From Telopea speciosissima (Eukaryota > Streptophyta > Magnoliopsida > Proteales > Proteaceae): a stretch of 64,000 bases of DNA. Where the stretch lies: positions 806,001 to 870,000 of the forward strand of contig NC_057924.1 in the NCBI RefSeq assembly GCF_018873765.1, given 5' to 3'. The position numbers and the translations under genes were made by a program. Shown here piece after piece: positions 48,701-58,915 of the stretch (position 1 is the stretch's first letter; each line of letters begins with the position of its first letter). Below the pieces are notes generated by a model, which was not told the DNA's origin, ran no database searches, and saw only the letters and a list, made by a program, of their open reading frames with translations.

Positions 48701-51565
48701 CTGTCTCATACTATCTTCTAATTTATATATACATAATATTTCAATTTTCAAATATTTCAAAAAAAGAAGTATCACGCTTGACTAGTCATGCACACGCCTT
48801 ATCTTGCATGCGCATTAGAGGCCTTGGCATCTTGCATGCACCTCTTGCCTCAACAACACTAGCTTGACATAGATGAGTCACAAACTATGGAAAGACAAAT
48901 TCCCTCATTATTCCCATAGAGAACATACTGTTGTTGTAATCAACAACAACTCAGTCTTATCCCAACTAAATGGGGTCGGCTACATGGATCCTTGCAACGC
49001 AAAATATTAATGATAATAGTAACAAGAAAAGAACACAACATTATCCCACCTAAATAGGGTCTGCTACATGGATCCTTGCCCTCCAATCAGCTCTATTCGA
49101 GGTCATACTTGAGACAAGGCCTAAACTATGCATGTCTTTCCTCACTACTTCTCCTAGGGTCATTTTAGGCCAGACCCTAGCTCTTTTAGTTCCTTCAATT
49201 TGAATCAAATCACTCCTCTATACTGGTGCATCCCAAGGCCTCCATTGAACATGGCCATGCCACCTCAAATGACTTTCACGGAGCTTATCATGTATCGGTG
49301 CAACTCCCAAATCAGCTCTATTATGATCATTCCTTACTTTAACCTTCCTAGTTTCTCCGCACATCCATTCAACATCCTCATCTCTACTACACTTAGTTTA
49401 TCTATATGACGCTTCTTAACTGCCCCACATTCTGCCCCATACATCATAGCCGGTCGTACGACTGTTCTATAGAATTTTCCTTTAAGCTTCAAAGGAAAAT
49501 ATCGATCACACAACATTTTGGACACACCTCTCCACTTCATCCATCCCGCTTTAATTCTATGTGCGACACCATCCTCTATATCGCCATATTTATTTATGAT
49601 TGACCACAAATATCTAAAATAATCACTTTGCAGTATCTCTCTCTCCTCAATTTTCACCACTTCGTTATCCATCTTAGTGTAACTAAGGTTACACACCATA
49701 TACTCCATCTTCGTTCTACTTATCTTGTCAAACAGTTTTGTTAACCAAGATAAACCACATAATCCTAAGCTCTTCTAGATATGTGTGGTGGAAGTTGTAT
49801 GTAGGCAGATGAATACCATGATGAGATTCTCCTCAAACAATAAAACAATATTATCCACGTAATTTGTCTTGAAAATAGGATTAAATATAACTACAATAAA
49901 TTGCAGTGAAGACTGCCTTCCATGTTCTTATTAAACATGACAGACTGCTGTTGGTATCTGTTACAGGCTTTCAACTGATTGGGAAATGGAAGATTGCTTC
50001 TTTATATATATATTTTTAAAGCTCTTCAGATAAAAAATTGATCCCAGGACGATATTTTTAGTTCCCAAACAAAGAGATGATCCTTGAAAAGATACAAAAC
50101 TGAGTAGCCACACTTGCTATAATGAGCTTGGGCCACCCAATGAGCATCTGGGACGAGAACTGTTAGGACAAACAAAGAGAAGAAGCAGTTCCCCAGGAAA
50201 AACACAAAAGAAGTCCACCATGTTTCTGTAAGATGTATTGGTTATTAGCCAGAATGAGGTCACAATGTGAGATGTTGTACTTTGCTAAAAAGGTTTTATA
50301 AAATGAGTGCAAACCATATGCCAACTGAGCACATAGTGATTATCCCAGGTGTAATAATGCTGCAGCATTGATGTCTATCTTATAAGTAATCATACAAGCC
50401 AAGGAAATACAGTTTCGAGTACACTAAGAAACATATTGAATACGACCATGAATAATCTATTTATGAGAAACCTTATAAGCAATATAGATACTTAAATGGA
50501 AACTGAAGTTCTCATAAAGTGTCTATAAATTTAAAAACAACCGAATAAATTTCTTGAGATTAAGATTAGAATTGGATGATAATTGTCAATGCAAGTCATC
50601 TCTTCCTGACCATCCTATATCCCATTTCCGCAGCTTTATTAGCTATGACAATTAATATTTCCCAGGAAGTTCCTTCTATTTATTTGCTCCCTTTGCCTAT
50701 GACATTTCTTCTTCCTCGGTAAAAAATAAAACAAAATAAAATCAAGAAAACAAAAATGAATAAGAAAATGCAGAAAAAATGCAAAATACAATATATGTCA
50801 TCATGCCACTTCTACAATGTACCCAGAGATGCACAACAATAATAATTTCACTAGGATGTTATAACAAGAATTGGAAAGAAGCAACAAGAGAGAGAAGATG
50901 TGCAGTAAAGTGGAATAATTCTATAGTTCATCCTCTGAATCCACACTAAAAGAAAGCTTACTGGTAGCTCCAGTGAAGAATGCTAGCTGCCTGCATCAGA
51001 GAGAAAATCGAGCTTTTAGGAACTTGCCCCTTATCAAGTTGCATTATGGAAAAATTCCACACCAGCGAAATCTAATACTAGATTGTAATAGGGATACTGC
51101 ATGAATCCTTACTCCGTAGCATAACCCAAACGTTCAGCCAAAGGCATAATACCCAGTAAGCTTAGAAAGAAAACCCAACCCTACAATGCATTTGAAGAAA
51201 TGTATCAAAACAAATAATATGTATGAAACCTACTACGCACACCAATATAGTGAAGTGCAACTCACATGATGACCAGTCAAACTATGAACAATAACTGCCA
51301 GAGGGCCAAAAGGCATAAGTAAATTGATTTTGGGCTTGAATACTACAATCTTTAGGCTTCTGAACACTCTATCCCCTATAGACCCAACACTATAAACTTG
51401 CGGACCTCCTGAAAATGATGCATGCTGAGTTGCACCCAGAGAATGGGCCCTTTTTTCAAGTGAAGCTGGGCTAACAAGGGTTGCATCCTCGAACTCAAGC
51501 ACCGATCTTTCATCTAGTGATTCCATCTGTCTCATCAACATCCTTACATTAGAAACCATCATCAC
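42701..51565 (-). CDS. Vacuolar cation/proton exchanger (CAX2/CAX5-like), about 440-451 aa
   Basis: Tonoplast Ca2+/Mn2+-H+ antiporter family. Exons (minus): 51266-51565, 51113-51180, 50962-50990, 47062-47258, 46735-46947, 46421-46552, 45860-45976, 45717-45770, 43900-44016 and 42701-42829, totalling 1356 nt in frame. The two signature repeats are present: [20 protein letters not shown] (134-153) and [20 protein letters not shown] (about 331-350), with the acidic [14 protein letters not shown] between them. The N-terminus has [10 protein letters not shown] and [19 protein letters not shown]. Start: Met at 51565 or, more like relatives, Met at 51529 (MESLDERS). An upstream exon ending near 51868 (MDNKAETSQ) could also join in frame. 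End: the last exon either reads through to the stop at 42701 or splices at 42733 (GTGAGT donor). Introns 47259-50961 and 44017-45716 are swollen by repeats. Confidence 0.92.
44150..45700. mobile_element. Unclassified insertion in CAX intron
   Basis: The 1.7 kb intron 44017-45716 is mostly non-coding sequence with a promoter-like stretch (CACTATAAATGAGAAGC near 44843) and a twice-used GGGAGCAGGCCTATGGCAC / GGGGGCAGGCCTATCAGACC motif (about 44559 and 45470). This composition fits an LTR or LTR fragment, but I could not fix termini or a target duplication. The short frame at 44277-44519 has no recognisable domain. Confidence 0.3.
47819..47955 (+). mobile_element. Au-like SINE, 5'-truncated
   Basis: Carries a box-B-like GGGTCGAGTCTG, then TCTCTGCAAAAGCAAGGGGT, AAGGCTGCGTACATTATGAC, CCTCCCCAGACCCCACAGTG and the end GTGCACTGGGTATGTCCTTT. 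This succession matches the plant Au SINE as I remember it. It lies in the large CAX intron, antisense to the gene. Confidence 0.7.
47925..48130 (+). repeat. Perfect tandem duplication, 103-bp unit
   Basis: Two copies (47925-48027 and 48028-48130) appear identical over the full 103 bases. Each starts with the SINE 3' end (CCGTGCACTGGGTATGTCC) and continues into unique flank ending AAAAGTCAGCA. Perfect identity means a very recent event or an assembly artefact. Confidence 0.9.
48930..49760 (-). mobile_element. RTE-type LINE, 3' portion, in CAX intron
   Basis: The minus-strand frame 49334-49708 reads [60 protein letters not shown] and [20 protein letters not shown], then [10 protein letters not shown]. 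Past it come remnants equivalent to [17 protein letters not shown] and the RTE 3' end GGATCCATGTAGCCGACCCC plus a GTTGTTGTTG-type tail (near 48930-48990). A second, degraded 3' end follows at 49040-49080. It is in the same orientation as CAX and 5'-truncated. Confidence 0.8.
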
Positions 51566-53998
51566 AAAACAACAGACTACAGAAAGCTTCTGAAAAAGAA
51601 AGAGGGGGAGGGGGAAGGGATTGAGGGCAAGAGTCTTACAACCTATAACCTATATGTTATAGTATTAAACTAGATCACAATTTACAAGTTTGTGTCTCGT
51701 TTGTTGGTTTAGTATCCTTTTCTTTTATTTGCATAAAAGGTGCAGTCAAGGGAAACAAGTGGAATGTTCATCCTAATGGAGTGCTATAGTAATTAAATGC
51801 TACTAGAAAAGATCAACTAACAAACTAGCTAAAAGCGAAAGAGAAACAGATTATGAGATGAGAGTGGACCTGGCTTGTCTCTGCCTTGTTATCCATCTGC
51901 TACACAAGTTCAATGAGTAACCCATCCCCAACCACGAGCATCAGTGAAAGGACACCCAGCATCAAAGGGAGGACTACAACAGAGTGGATTAACTCCAGCA
52001 AGTACCTATAACATTCAAAATATGAGAAAGAAGAATCAAATTAATAAATAAATTAAAAAAAAACTCAAATGGGTTGGGAGCTAGGATTTCTATCTTAAAT
52101 GCTTTTACTTCTGTAAGTATTACAAAATCATAATTCACTAATGGACCATTGCTTTGTATCTCCAACCTAAAAACCAAAAAGAGGGGGGGGGGGGGGTTAC
52201 TTAACTGAAGATTAATAATTAAAAAAAAAACTCAAAATATCAGCAGCGCCACTCCCCAAATGTTTATGGAAAAATCAATGAAAGATATAAAGGCCCAAAC
52301 TTCAAATCAAGGTTTTCTAACAATGTCTAAATTATCAAGGTGCCAAGATATTGTCAACAAAGTTCTCATCAAAGTGATGACTAATTCAAGGGTGAAGCCT
52401 ATTATTGTATTAATCTCACCTATAAAATAAAATAAGATAAAAAATCAATTTGAAAGACCTTGCAGAATAAATAAAACTAACAATGAAACAGAAGTGTGGT
52501 CAATCAAAAATAGGATTTAACTATGAGCAAGGAGTATAAGAAATGTCGTAGGAAATAATCCAATCAAAAACAAATTGCAACTGATATAAGATTATGTTCA
52601 TTGTGAATAATTTAAGGTTATAGATGAGAAGTAGAAGAAAGTACAAATGAAGCAATAAAATATATTCATCAAAATATTTTTAAGAGAAAGAAATACACAA
52701 GATGAAGAGAAGTATATAGTTTAAAGAAACTGAATCCAGCTAACTAAATAGCTCGAATTCAAGAATGGATGATATGGTAGACTAATAAGGAGATAGAAAA
52801 GAAGAATAAGGCAAACTTACATAGTTTTAATTAACTCCAAATTCATAAAAACCTCAAAAGATATCAGGAGAAAGTTAGAAATTCCATTGACATTGGTAGG
52901 ACATAAATCAAATTGGGAGGGCAGAAACATCCAAAGAACATGTAAAATATAAATGTCAGAGCAATGATAATGGCGTCCAACCCAAAAGCCTGAGTTTCAG
53001 GGTGGAGAAGCCCTTCCAAGGTAAAAAACTAAACTACAAAACACTACCCAACCAATGTGGGACTAAATTCCCCTCCCATTCCTAACCATGGAGCGCATTC
53101 AGTGCATCAAATGAGATCTTAGAAATTCCATTGACTAGAATCTTCTTGCGAAAAAAGGAAGTGGTGATAAAATATGCATAATTTCAACAATTATAAAAAG
53201 CCTCTCACAGATAAACCTGCAAGCTTATCAAAATGACAAAAATTGAGTTTTCTCATGTTATCTCACTCTCGCTTTTCATATCATTTGAATACGTAATTAG
53301 AGCTTCCAAGATGGAGTCAATGTAATGAACCTTGACAATTTAAAAAAAGGGGAAAGAAAGAATGATATAAATGAGATGGTTTCTTAAAAAACTCTCTATT
53401 TCTGAGTGACATTTTGGAAATAATTGAGAAGTTTGCATTAAAAATTGTCAGAAGAAGACCTGTGCTTTCAAATGCTGCTGCAAAACCAGAAAGGAACGAT
53501 TTGGTTCAACTTAGTTCCATTGGAAATGATCAAAAAAGGCCCATACGTTCAAATGCTGCAGTAAAACCAATTCCACCATGAGAGAAAAGAGGGGAAGGGA
53601 GATAGATATGAAGAAAGTGGAAAGAGGAATGAGAGACCTTTTATTAGAGAGACGGCAGGTGGAGAGAATGGTTGGAAGGAAGAAGAGACATCAAAATCCT
53701 GCAAAAACGAAGCGTTCCTCTTCTTGTAGTTTTGTCTCCGCCTTCTTCGTTTACGACACATAGCATTTGTGTTGCTCTCTACCATCCGTTAGGTTTGGTT
53801 CGTTTTTCGGTTGCAGGCTAGTCGTGGCGGTTGTTGTTGAGTTTATTACCATTTGTTTATGGGAATTTATTTCCATTTATTTAATTTTTTATTATGGAAT
53901 TATTTGATATATATAAATTGTTTTGGGAATTTAAAAGCTCCGTTCGCTTTGTAACGCCACAGTCTACCCGCCGTTGTCTACTATTAAAGAGAGAAGAG
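51566..53998. other. CAX upstream region
   Basis: Includes a possible first CAX exon near 51868-51895 and a G14 run (52183-52196). Otherwise AT-rich sequence. Short open frames (e.g. 53549-53785) are low complexity. No gene supported. Confidence 0.45.
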
Positions 53999-54268
53999 CA
54001 GGGTTTCAAAAAACGGTTCGGATTCCAGCTTAATCGGATTGGATCGGCCTCCCTAAATCCGACCCGAATCGATTCTGTACCATGGTTTAAGAGTTGAAAA
54101 TTGGATTGGGGAATCAGCCAATTTGGATCGGAATTAGTCGTGATCGATCTCGATTCTAATCAATTTGATATGACCGATTCACACCTAACAACCTTAGAAT
54201 CATTGTATCTTTTTATCTCATGATTGATTTTAGGGTTCTTGGGACCGATTCCATCTTTTAAAACCTTG
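53999..54268. mobile_element. MITE-like element with CAGGGTTT ends
   Basis: Starts CAGGGTTTCAAAA and ends TTTTAAAACCTTG, imperfect terminal inverted repeats. The interior is GATTCGGATCGGAATCG-type sequence. About 270 bp, no coding region. Related text occurs at 40.5-40.76 kb, 55.19-55.35 kb and 57.1-57.4 kb. Confidence 0.45.
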
Positions 54269-54479
54269 TTCTACATAAATATAGATAGCTGAAATATATT
54301 GATTCTGGGGCTGAACCATACCAATCCAGGCAGATATCGATCAAGAGAGAGAGAGAAAAAGAGATCAGCAATGAGTTGCAACCAAAAGTGGGTTCAACAT
54401 GAAATTGGTCGAGGAATTCATTTGAGTGAGTTCAAGGGGAGAAAAAAATACTACAATGCTTTCTGAGCATGGTTTTAAG

Positions 54480-55176
54480 TAAGGGTGTCAATTTGGGATC
54501 GGAATCGGGAACCGTCCCAATACCGTCCCGCTAAAACCTGGTACTGTACCGTTCCATTAGTAAATGGGACGGTACTGGTATCTGATTTTGGTACCGAATG
54601 ATAAATGAGACGGGATGGTTTTGGGACGGGATTCCCAACGGTACCAGTACCAAAATACCAATAAGGTACCGGAATGGTACCGGACATACTAGTACCCTTT
54701 AAAAAAGAAAAAATATATAAGATCTTTTTTTTTTTGGGAGAAAAAATAAGGTATAAGAATTATATTTATGATGCATTAGGGACGGGACAACCGCAGCTCT
54801 TGAAGTCTCGCCTCTCAAAATCCTGGTTCAGTGCTACTCTCTCTTCCTGCAAGCAACTTCATGTACCAAGTTTTTCTTTTTTCCACTCAGTAGTACCATG
54901 TGACAGTAACATGTGTGATAATAAGGTTTTGTTTGGGAAATCAAAGAGGAAAACACAATCGGATTTTTCCATTAGGAACAATTAAACTTTTTCCTTTTTC
55001 TACAGTGCCTAGAACCGTTTAGGAACCGGTACCGTCCCGTCCCGCTAGTAATCGGTACTGGGATCTAGGTTTGGTCCCGTTAAGTAAATGGAACGGTACT
55101 GGGATTGACACTTTTGATACTGGTACCGATACCATCCCGTCCCAAGTACCGGGAACCATCCCAATTAACACCCTTA
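54480..55176. mobile_element. Non-autonomous hAT-type element, 697 bp, with 8-bp target duplication
   Basis: Ends are TAAGGGTGTCAATTTGGGAT (left) and ATCCCAATTAACACCCTTA (right), long imperfect inverted repeats that continue inward through GGGACGGTACTGG-type text on both sides. GTTTTAAG lies directly outside both ends (54472-54479 and 55177-55184), the 8-bp duplication expected of hAT transposases. The interior encodes nothing, so it would have needed a transposase elsewhere. Confidence 0.8.
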
Positions 55177-55479
55177 GTTTTAAGGTATCGAAAGCGGATA
55201 TCAATACAATACTAATCCAGATTGTCTTGAATCGATCCAGATCGGATGGAATTACCCTTGTTTTTTAAGAAAAATTGATTTTGTTATGCACAAGTCGAGT
55301 TGGAAACAATATTTAAAAAATGGGATCCCAATTCCATATTTTTTAAACCCTGGTTTGAATGCCTTTCTTCGACCATTTTTTGTGATTTGGTAAGGTCTAC
55401 TTGGCTTCAAAATTGAAACCAAGGCCAAATCCCTATGATCTCGTTCAACCAAAAAAAAAATCCCTATATGTTATATCCA

Positions 55480-55646
55480 CGGACCTGGCTCTCCTCTAGC
55501 CATGGTAGGAATTGGAGGATCCAGCCCAACAAAAACGGGGCGTTTTGATTATTTCTTAGTGGGCCTGCCTATGAAATAACCCAAACACCCCCCTGTTTTT
55601 TGTTGGACTGAATCTTTCAACTCCCGCCACAACTAGAGGAGAACCG
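55480..55646. mobile_element. Foldback MITE, about 167 bp
   Basis: The left arm (GGCTCTCCTCTAG, GGAATTGGAGGATCCAGCCC, AACAAAAACGGGG) pairs with the reverse complement of the right arm (CCCCCCTGTTTTTTGTTGGA, CTGAATCTTTCAACTCCCGC, CTAGAGGAGAACCG). Arms are about 75 bases with mismatches; the short centre is GTGGGCCTGCC. Non-coding. Confidence 0.6.
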
Positions 55647-56224
55647 AATACATACATCCAATAGTTAAAAGTTTCACGTTAGCCTTCCGTTAGTTGATGG
55701 TATAAAACTTGAAATAAAAGGTTGAATAGATCCACATCATCCTCTTTTTTTTGTTTTTATTCTTCTTTGATGAGTATTCACCTACCCAAAAAAAAACAAA
55801 AAACAAATCCAAGTCATCCCTTTCTCTCCTTTCATTTTTCGCTGTTTAGACAAGTATCCACCTACGACATTCATGGCTTTAAAAAATTGCAAAGGTTTAG
55901 GGCCTCAATCGATACCGATATCCATTCTGTCCTAGGTTGAATCGGACAGTTTTACCCTTTAGTTAGAACTGTTCTACTAATGATACAAATAAGATAAGTT
56001 TTTGTAACAGGCACAACTGATACTGATACAAATCGATTAATACGTCCGATCTGATACTTATTTTTTTATAAACCATGATCACTGTTGCTTCTTAACTATC
56101 TGCTAGTTGATCTTTATTTTCGTGCCGGCTAACACAAATTTCAGGGGACAAGTTAGCATGCTGAAAGACAAAAAAATTCCTAGATTTCTAAATTTACCGC
56201 AGCAATGAATCCCATTAATTTTTA

Positions 56225-56370
56225 TATTTTTTTTTTGGAATTGGGAGCTTTTATATATATATTTCGTATTAGGGGGGGGGGAGGACTAGGGAGGGGGAAG
56301 GTAACAACTAGGAGACTCGAACTCGAAGCGCACCACACAGCTCACCAACTAGGCAGATCAGGCCAAAGGA
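56225..56370 (-). mobile_element. tRNA-derived SINE
   Basis: Read on the minus strand it starts near GATCTGCCTAGTTGGTGAGC (box A-like), followed about 30 bases on by GAGTTCGAGTCTCC (box B-like). After that comes a GT-poor body, a G/C run and an A-rich tail (rc of TTTATATTTTTTTTTTGG at the low-coordinate end). The spacing of the two boxes fits a pol III promoter. Confidence 0.5.
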
Positions 56371-56574
56371 TACAAATCAATTTTTTTATAAAAACATGCT
56401 GAGACCAAAACCAATTGAAACCAAAAATTTCCTTTTAATTAACAGCTTGATTTCAGATTAACCTAATACCATATCAAAAATCGATTCAACTTGACTCAAA
56501 CCAGACCGAACCAATTACCTACCATCTGAACATATCATTGTCATAAAAACAGGGGCGGTTTACAAAAAAAAAAA

Positions 56575-56764
56575 GGAGAAAGAATGCTAACGGATTTTGT
56601 GCCTAAGCGTGTACCTGTGCCCAAACACAGCCCAATGCAAAAGACTAACACTGCCCTTGGCCCTTTCTGTCTTTCCAGGGGGTAGTGCCGGTCTTTTTGC
56701 ACTAGGTTGTGTCTGACACGTACACGCACAAGCACATCATCGAATAGCGTTCTTTTTCCCCAAA
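56575..56764. mobile_element. Foldback MITE, about 190 bp
   Basis: The left arm GGAGAAAGAATGCTAACGGA, TTTTGTGCCTAAGCGTGTAC, CAATGCAAAAGACTAACACT pairs with the reverse complement of the right arm (GGGGAAAAAGAACGCTATTC, GATGTGCTTGTGCGTGTACG, TAGTGCAAAAAGACCGGCAC). Arms are about 87 bases; the loop is CCTTTCTGTCTTTC. A-rich sequence flanks both ends, so a target duplication cannot be resolved. Confidence 0.65.
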
Positions 56765-57577
56765 AAATAAAAAAAACAGGGGGGATACCAAACCAGTATA
56801 GGGTAAACAACCAATTCATGCTCAATAATTCTGATCACGATTTTAGGAATAGGTATGGGAATGATCTCAGCCAATACCAATCCTATTTCGATCCACATAG
56901 ATCATATTGGACAGATTTACCTTTGGTTTCTATAAAAATCAAGCACAAGGGCAATGAGAATGCACACAAGAGCATCAACGTAAGTGTCATTTTTTATTTC
57001 ATAGTTGGGAGGGTGAAATGTCCATGCCCAGGAGCCATGCGACCAGGTAGTGTTTTGGTTACTTTTTTTACCCTTGTTTGTACCAAACCACTATTCGTAT
57101 CATTTTATAAATAAGGAATCAGATCGGTGAATCGGTTGACACGGATCCCAATTTCTACCGCTCCCAATTGTTGCTTCCTGAATGAAAATCGAATCCAAAT
57201 CGGCCGATTCCTAGTCATTTTCTTTATAATCCATCTTGAATGGACCGATTCACAATGCTTCAACTAATTTGATTTTCACCATAAAATAGCTTAGATTCTC
57301 GATTCTTGAATCGATTCAGGTCTGATTCATATTGGAATCCTCTTTGACCAGTTCCGTTACTGATTCTAAAATTTAAAACCGGCCCTGTTTATTCAGAGAG
57401 AAGGTGGTGTGGGATTGTTGGGAAGATGAGACCCACATGTGATGGAGTTTTGTTAGGGGTGGAAATGTTGAGGTAAAGTCAATTTTTTCATAATTAATAA
57501 TTAAAATCTCACAATGTTATTGGGCAGTCAGGAACAAGGTTGTTATTGGGTCAGGAAATCTTGATCCAATTTGGATA

Positions 57578-57976
57578 ATGAATCAGGTCAAACAGTGCTT
57601 AGTAGATTTAAATTTATCCCCCCCCCACCTCTCACTTTCGTCGCATGATGTACATTTTAGTAATGATGAGGAATTCTTAGTTCCATCTTTTTCTTCCTTA
57701 CCAAATTTCAATTTTCTTGTTTTAATTTGTGCAGTATACCAAACACCTGGACTAAGTTTGGCAAGATGGTCTTTTATCTTTTTGCTAGATGGCAAGTTTA
57801 TCTTTTTTGCCGCAAGATATATAACTTCCACTACTTATATGGAACCTGAACTAATTAGTATCCGGACATGCCTCAACTATGCTGCCAGTGTGGGGTTGAA
57901 GATAAAAGAAGTGTGGTGTTTAAATCAACAAATCATTGATGTTCTTCCATCTTCAACCAAATCTCTTTGGCATTGA
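57578..57976 (+). mobile_element. LINE RNase H remnant
   Basis: The 132-codon frame contains LARWSFIFLLDGKFIFFAAR, MEPELISIRTCLNYAASVGL, KIKEVWCLNQQIIDVLPSST and SLWH. This follows the same RNase H pattern as the remnants at 18.9 and 30.2 kb. Only part of the domain is present and the start lacks the catalytic DGS. Not a host gene. Confidence 0.55.
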
Positions 57977-58915
57977 TATTTTATAAAAGACTTAATATAT
58001 ATCACTAATATATTCCAAGATATCTACTTTGACAAATAAGGAGATACTTTTTGTATAGTTTTGGCTTTTAACCTATCTAGGCATGCTCAATCTAAAAACT
58101 TTGTATATCTTTCGGTTCTCTAGTTTAATATATTTCTTTTTACCATTAAAAGAAAAAAAAAAAATCAAAATCTCATCAAATATTTTGGATCGGATATGAG
58201 TGAGATTCCAAAGTATCACATAGACAAAACTATAGGCTGATGGATAGTAATCAATGTTCCTTTAACTTTTGTAAGTTCACCCGCATAGAATAACCAAACA
58301 AGATTGAGGTGGAATTTTGAAATGCCTTATCAGCATTTTTCCATCCATCTAGGTCCATCTAAATAAACGGGGTGTGAGAACTGAGAGTCTGTTCATTGTA
58401 CTGCGCCCTGTTAGTATGCGGCTACGGGCAGCACGCCGTAATAGACGATCTGAATTGGGTGACCTTCACGACTATTTCTTCATTGAGACACATGGCGAGA
58501 CATGGAATGGCTGAGTTGTACTTGAGTTTTTCTTTCCTCTGAAAATTTAACCCAAAATTTCATAGCGTATCATGCGCAAAAGGCAACGACCCGAGAAATT
58601 CTCCATTTTTTCCTGATTTCACTGCTCAGTCCTTCACTCTAGAGCTTGGACTGACTGACTTGTTCACTTGTTCTTATAACTAACTTCCTACTCTGTTTAT
58701 TAAAAAAAAAAAAAAAAAAACCTTCCTAGAAGATCTTCACAGTCATTATTCTGCGAGGCTAATTACATCTGTGTCCGTCCATCCATCAGGATGTTCGAAT
58801 AAAACGCAATTATTTCTTTGTCTTCTTCAATCACAGTTCACACACACACACACACGCTCTGTCCCTTCTCCTTCTATAGTTGGAAGGAGAACAAAAAACA
58901 TAAAATTAAGCTTCA
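57977..58915. other. AGPase upstream region
   Basis: Promoter and 5' UTR of the gene at 58916 should lie here. Visible features are an A-run at 58701-58719, a (CA)n run at 58839-58855 and a pyrimidine-rich leader (CCCTTCTCCTTCTATAG) shortly before the ATG. I see no clear TATA box at a fixed distance. Confidence 0.5.

Noticed and set aside
53549-53785. Arg-rich short frames on both strands
   Set aside because: Product of a purine-rich stretch (GAGAGAAAAGAGGGG type); no family resemblance.
56300-56370. A functional tRNA gene
   Set aside because: Box A and box B-like motifs are present but no cloverleaf can be closed, and the sequence runs on into a SINE body and A-rich tail.
56707-57114. 135-codon open frame
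   Set aside because: Begins inside a foldback MITE arm and has no domain.
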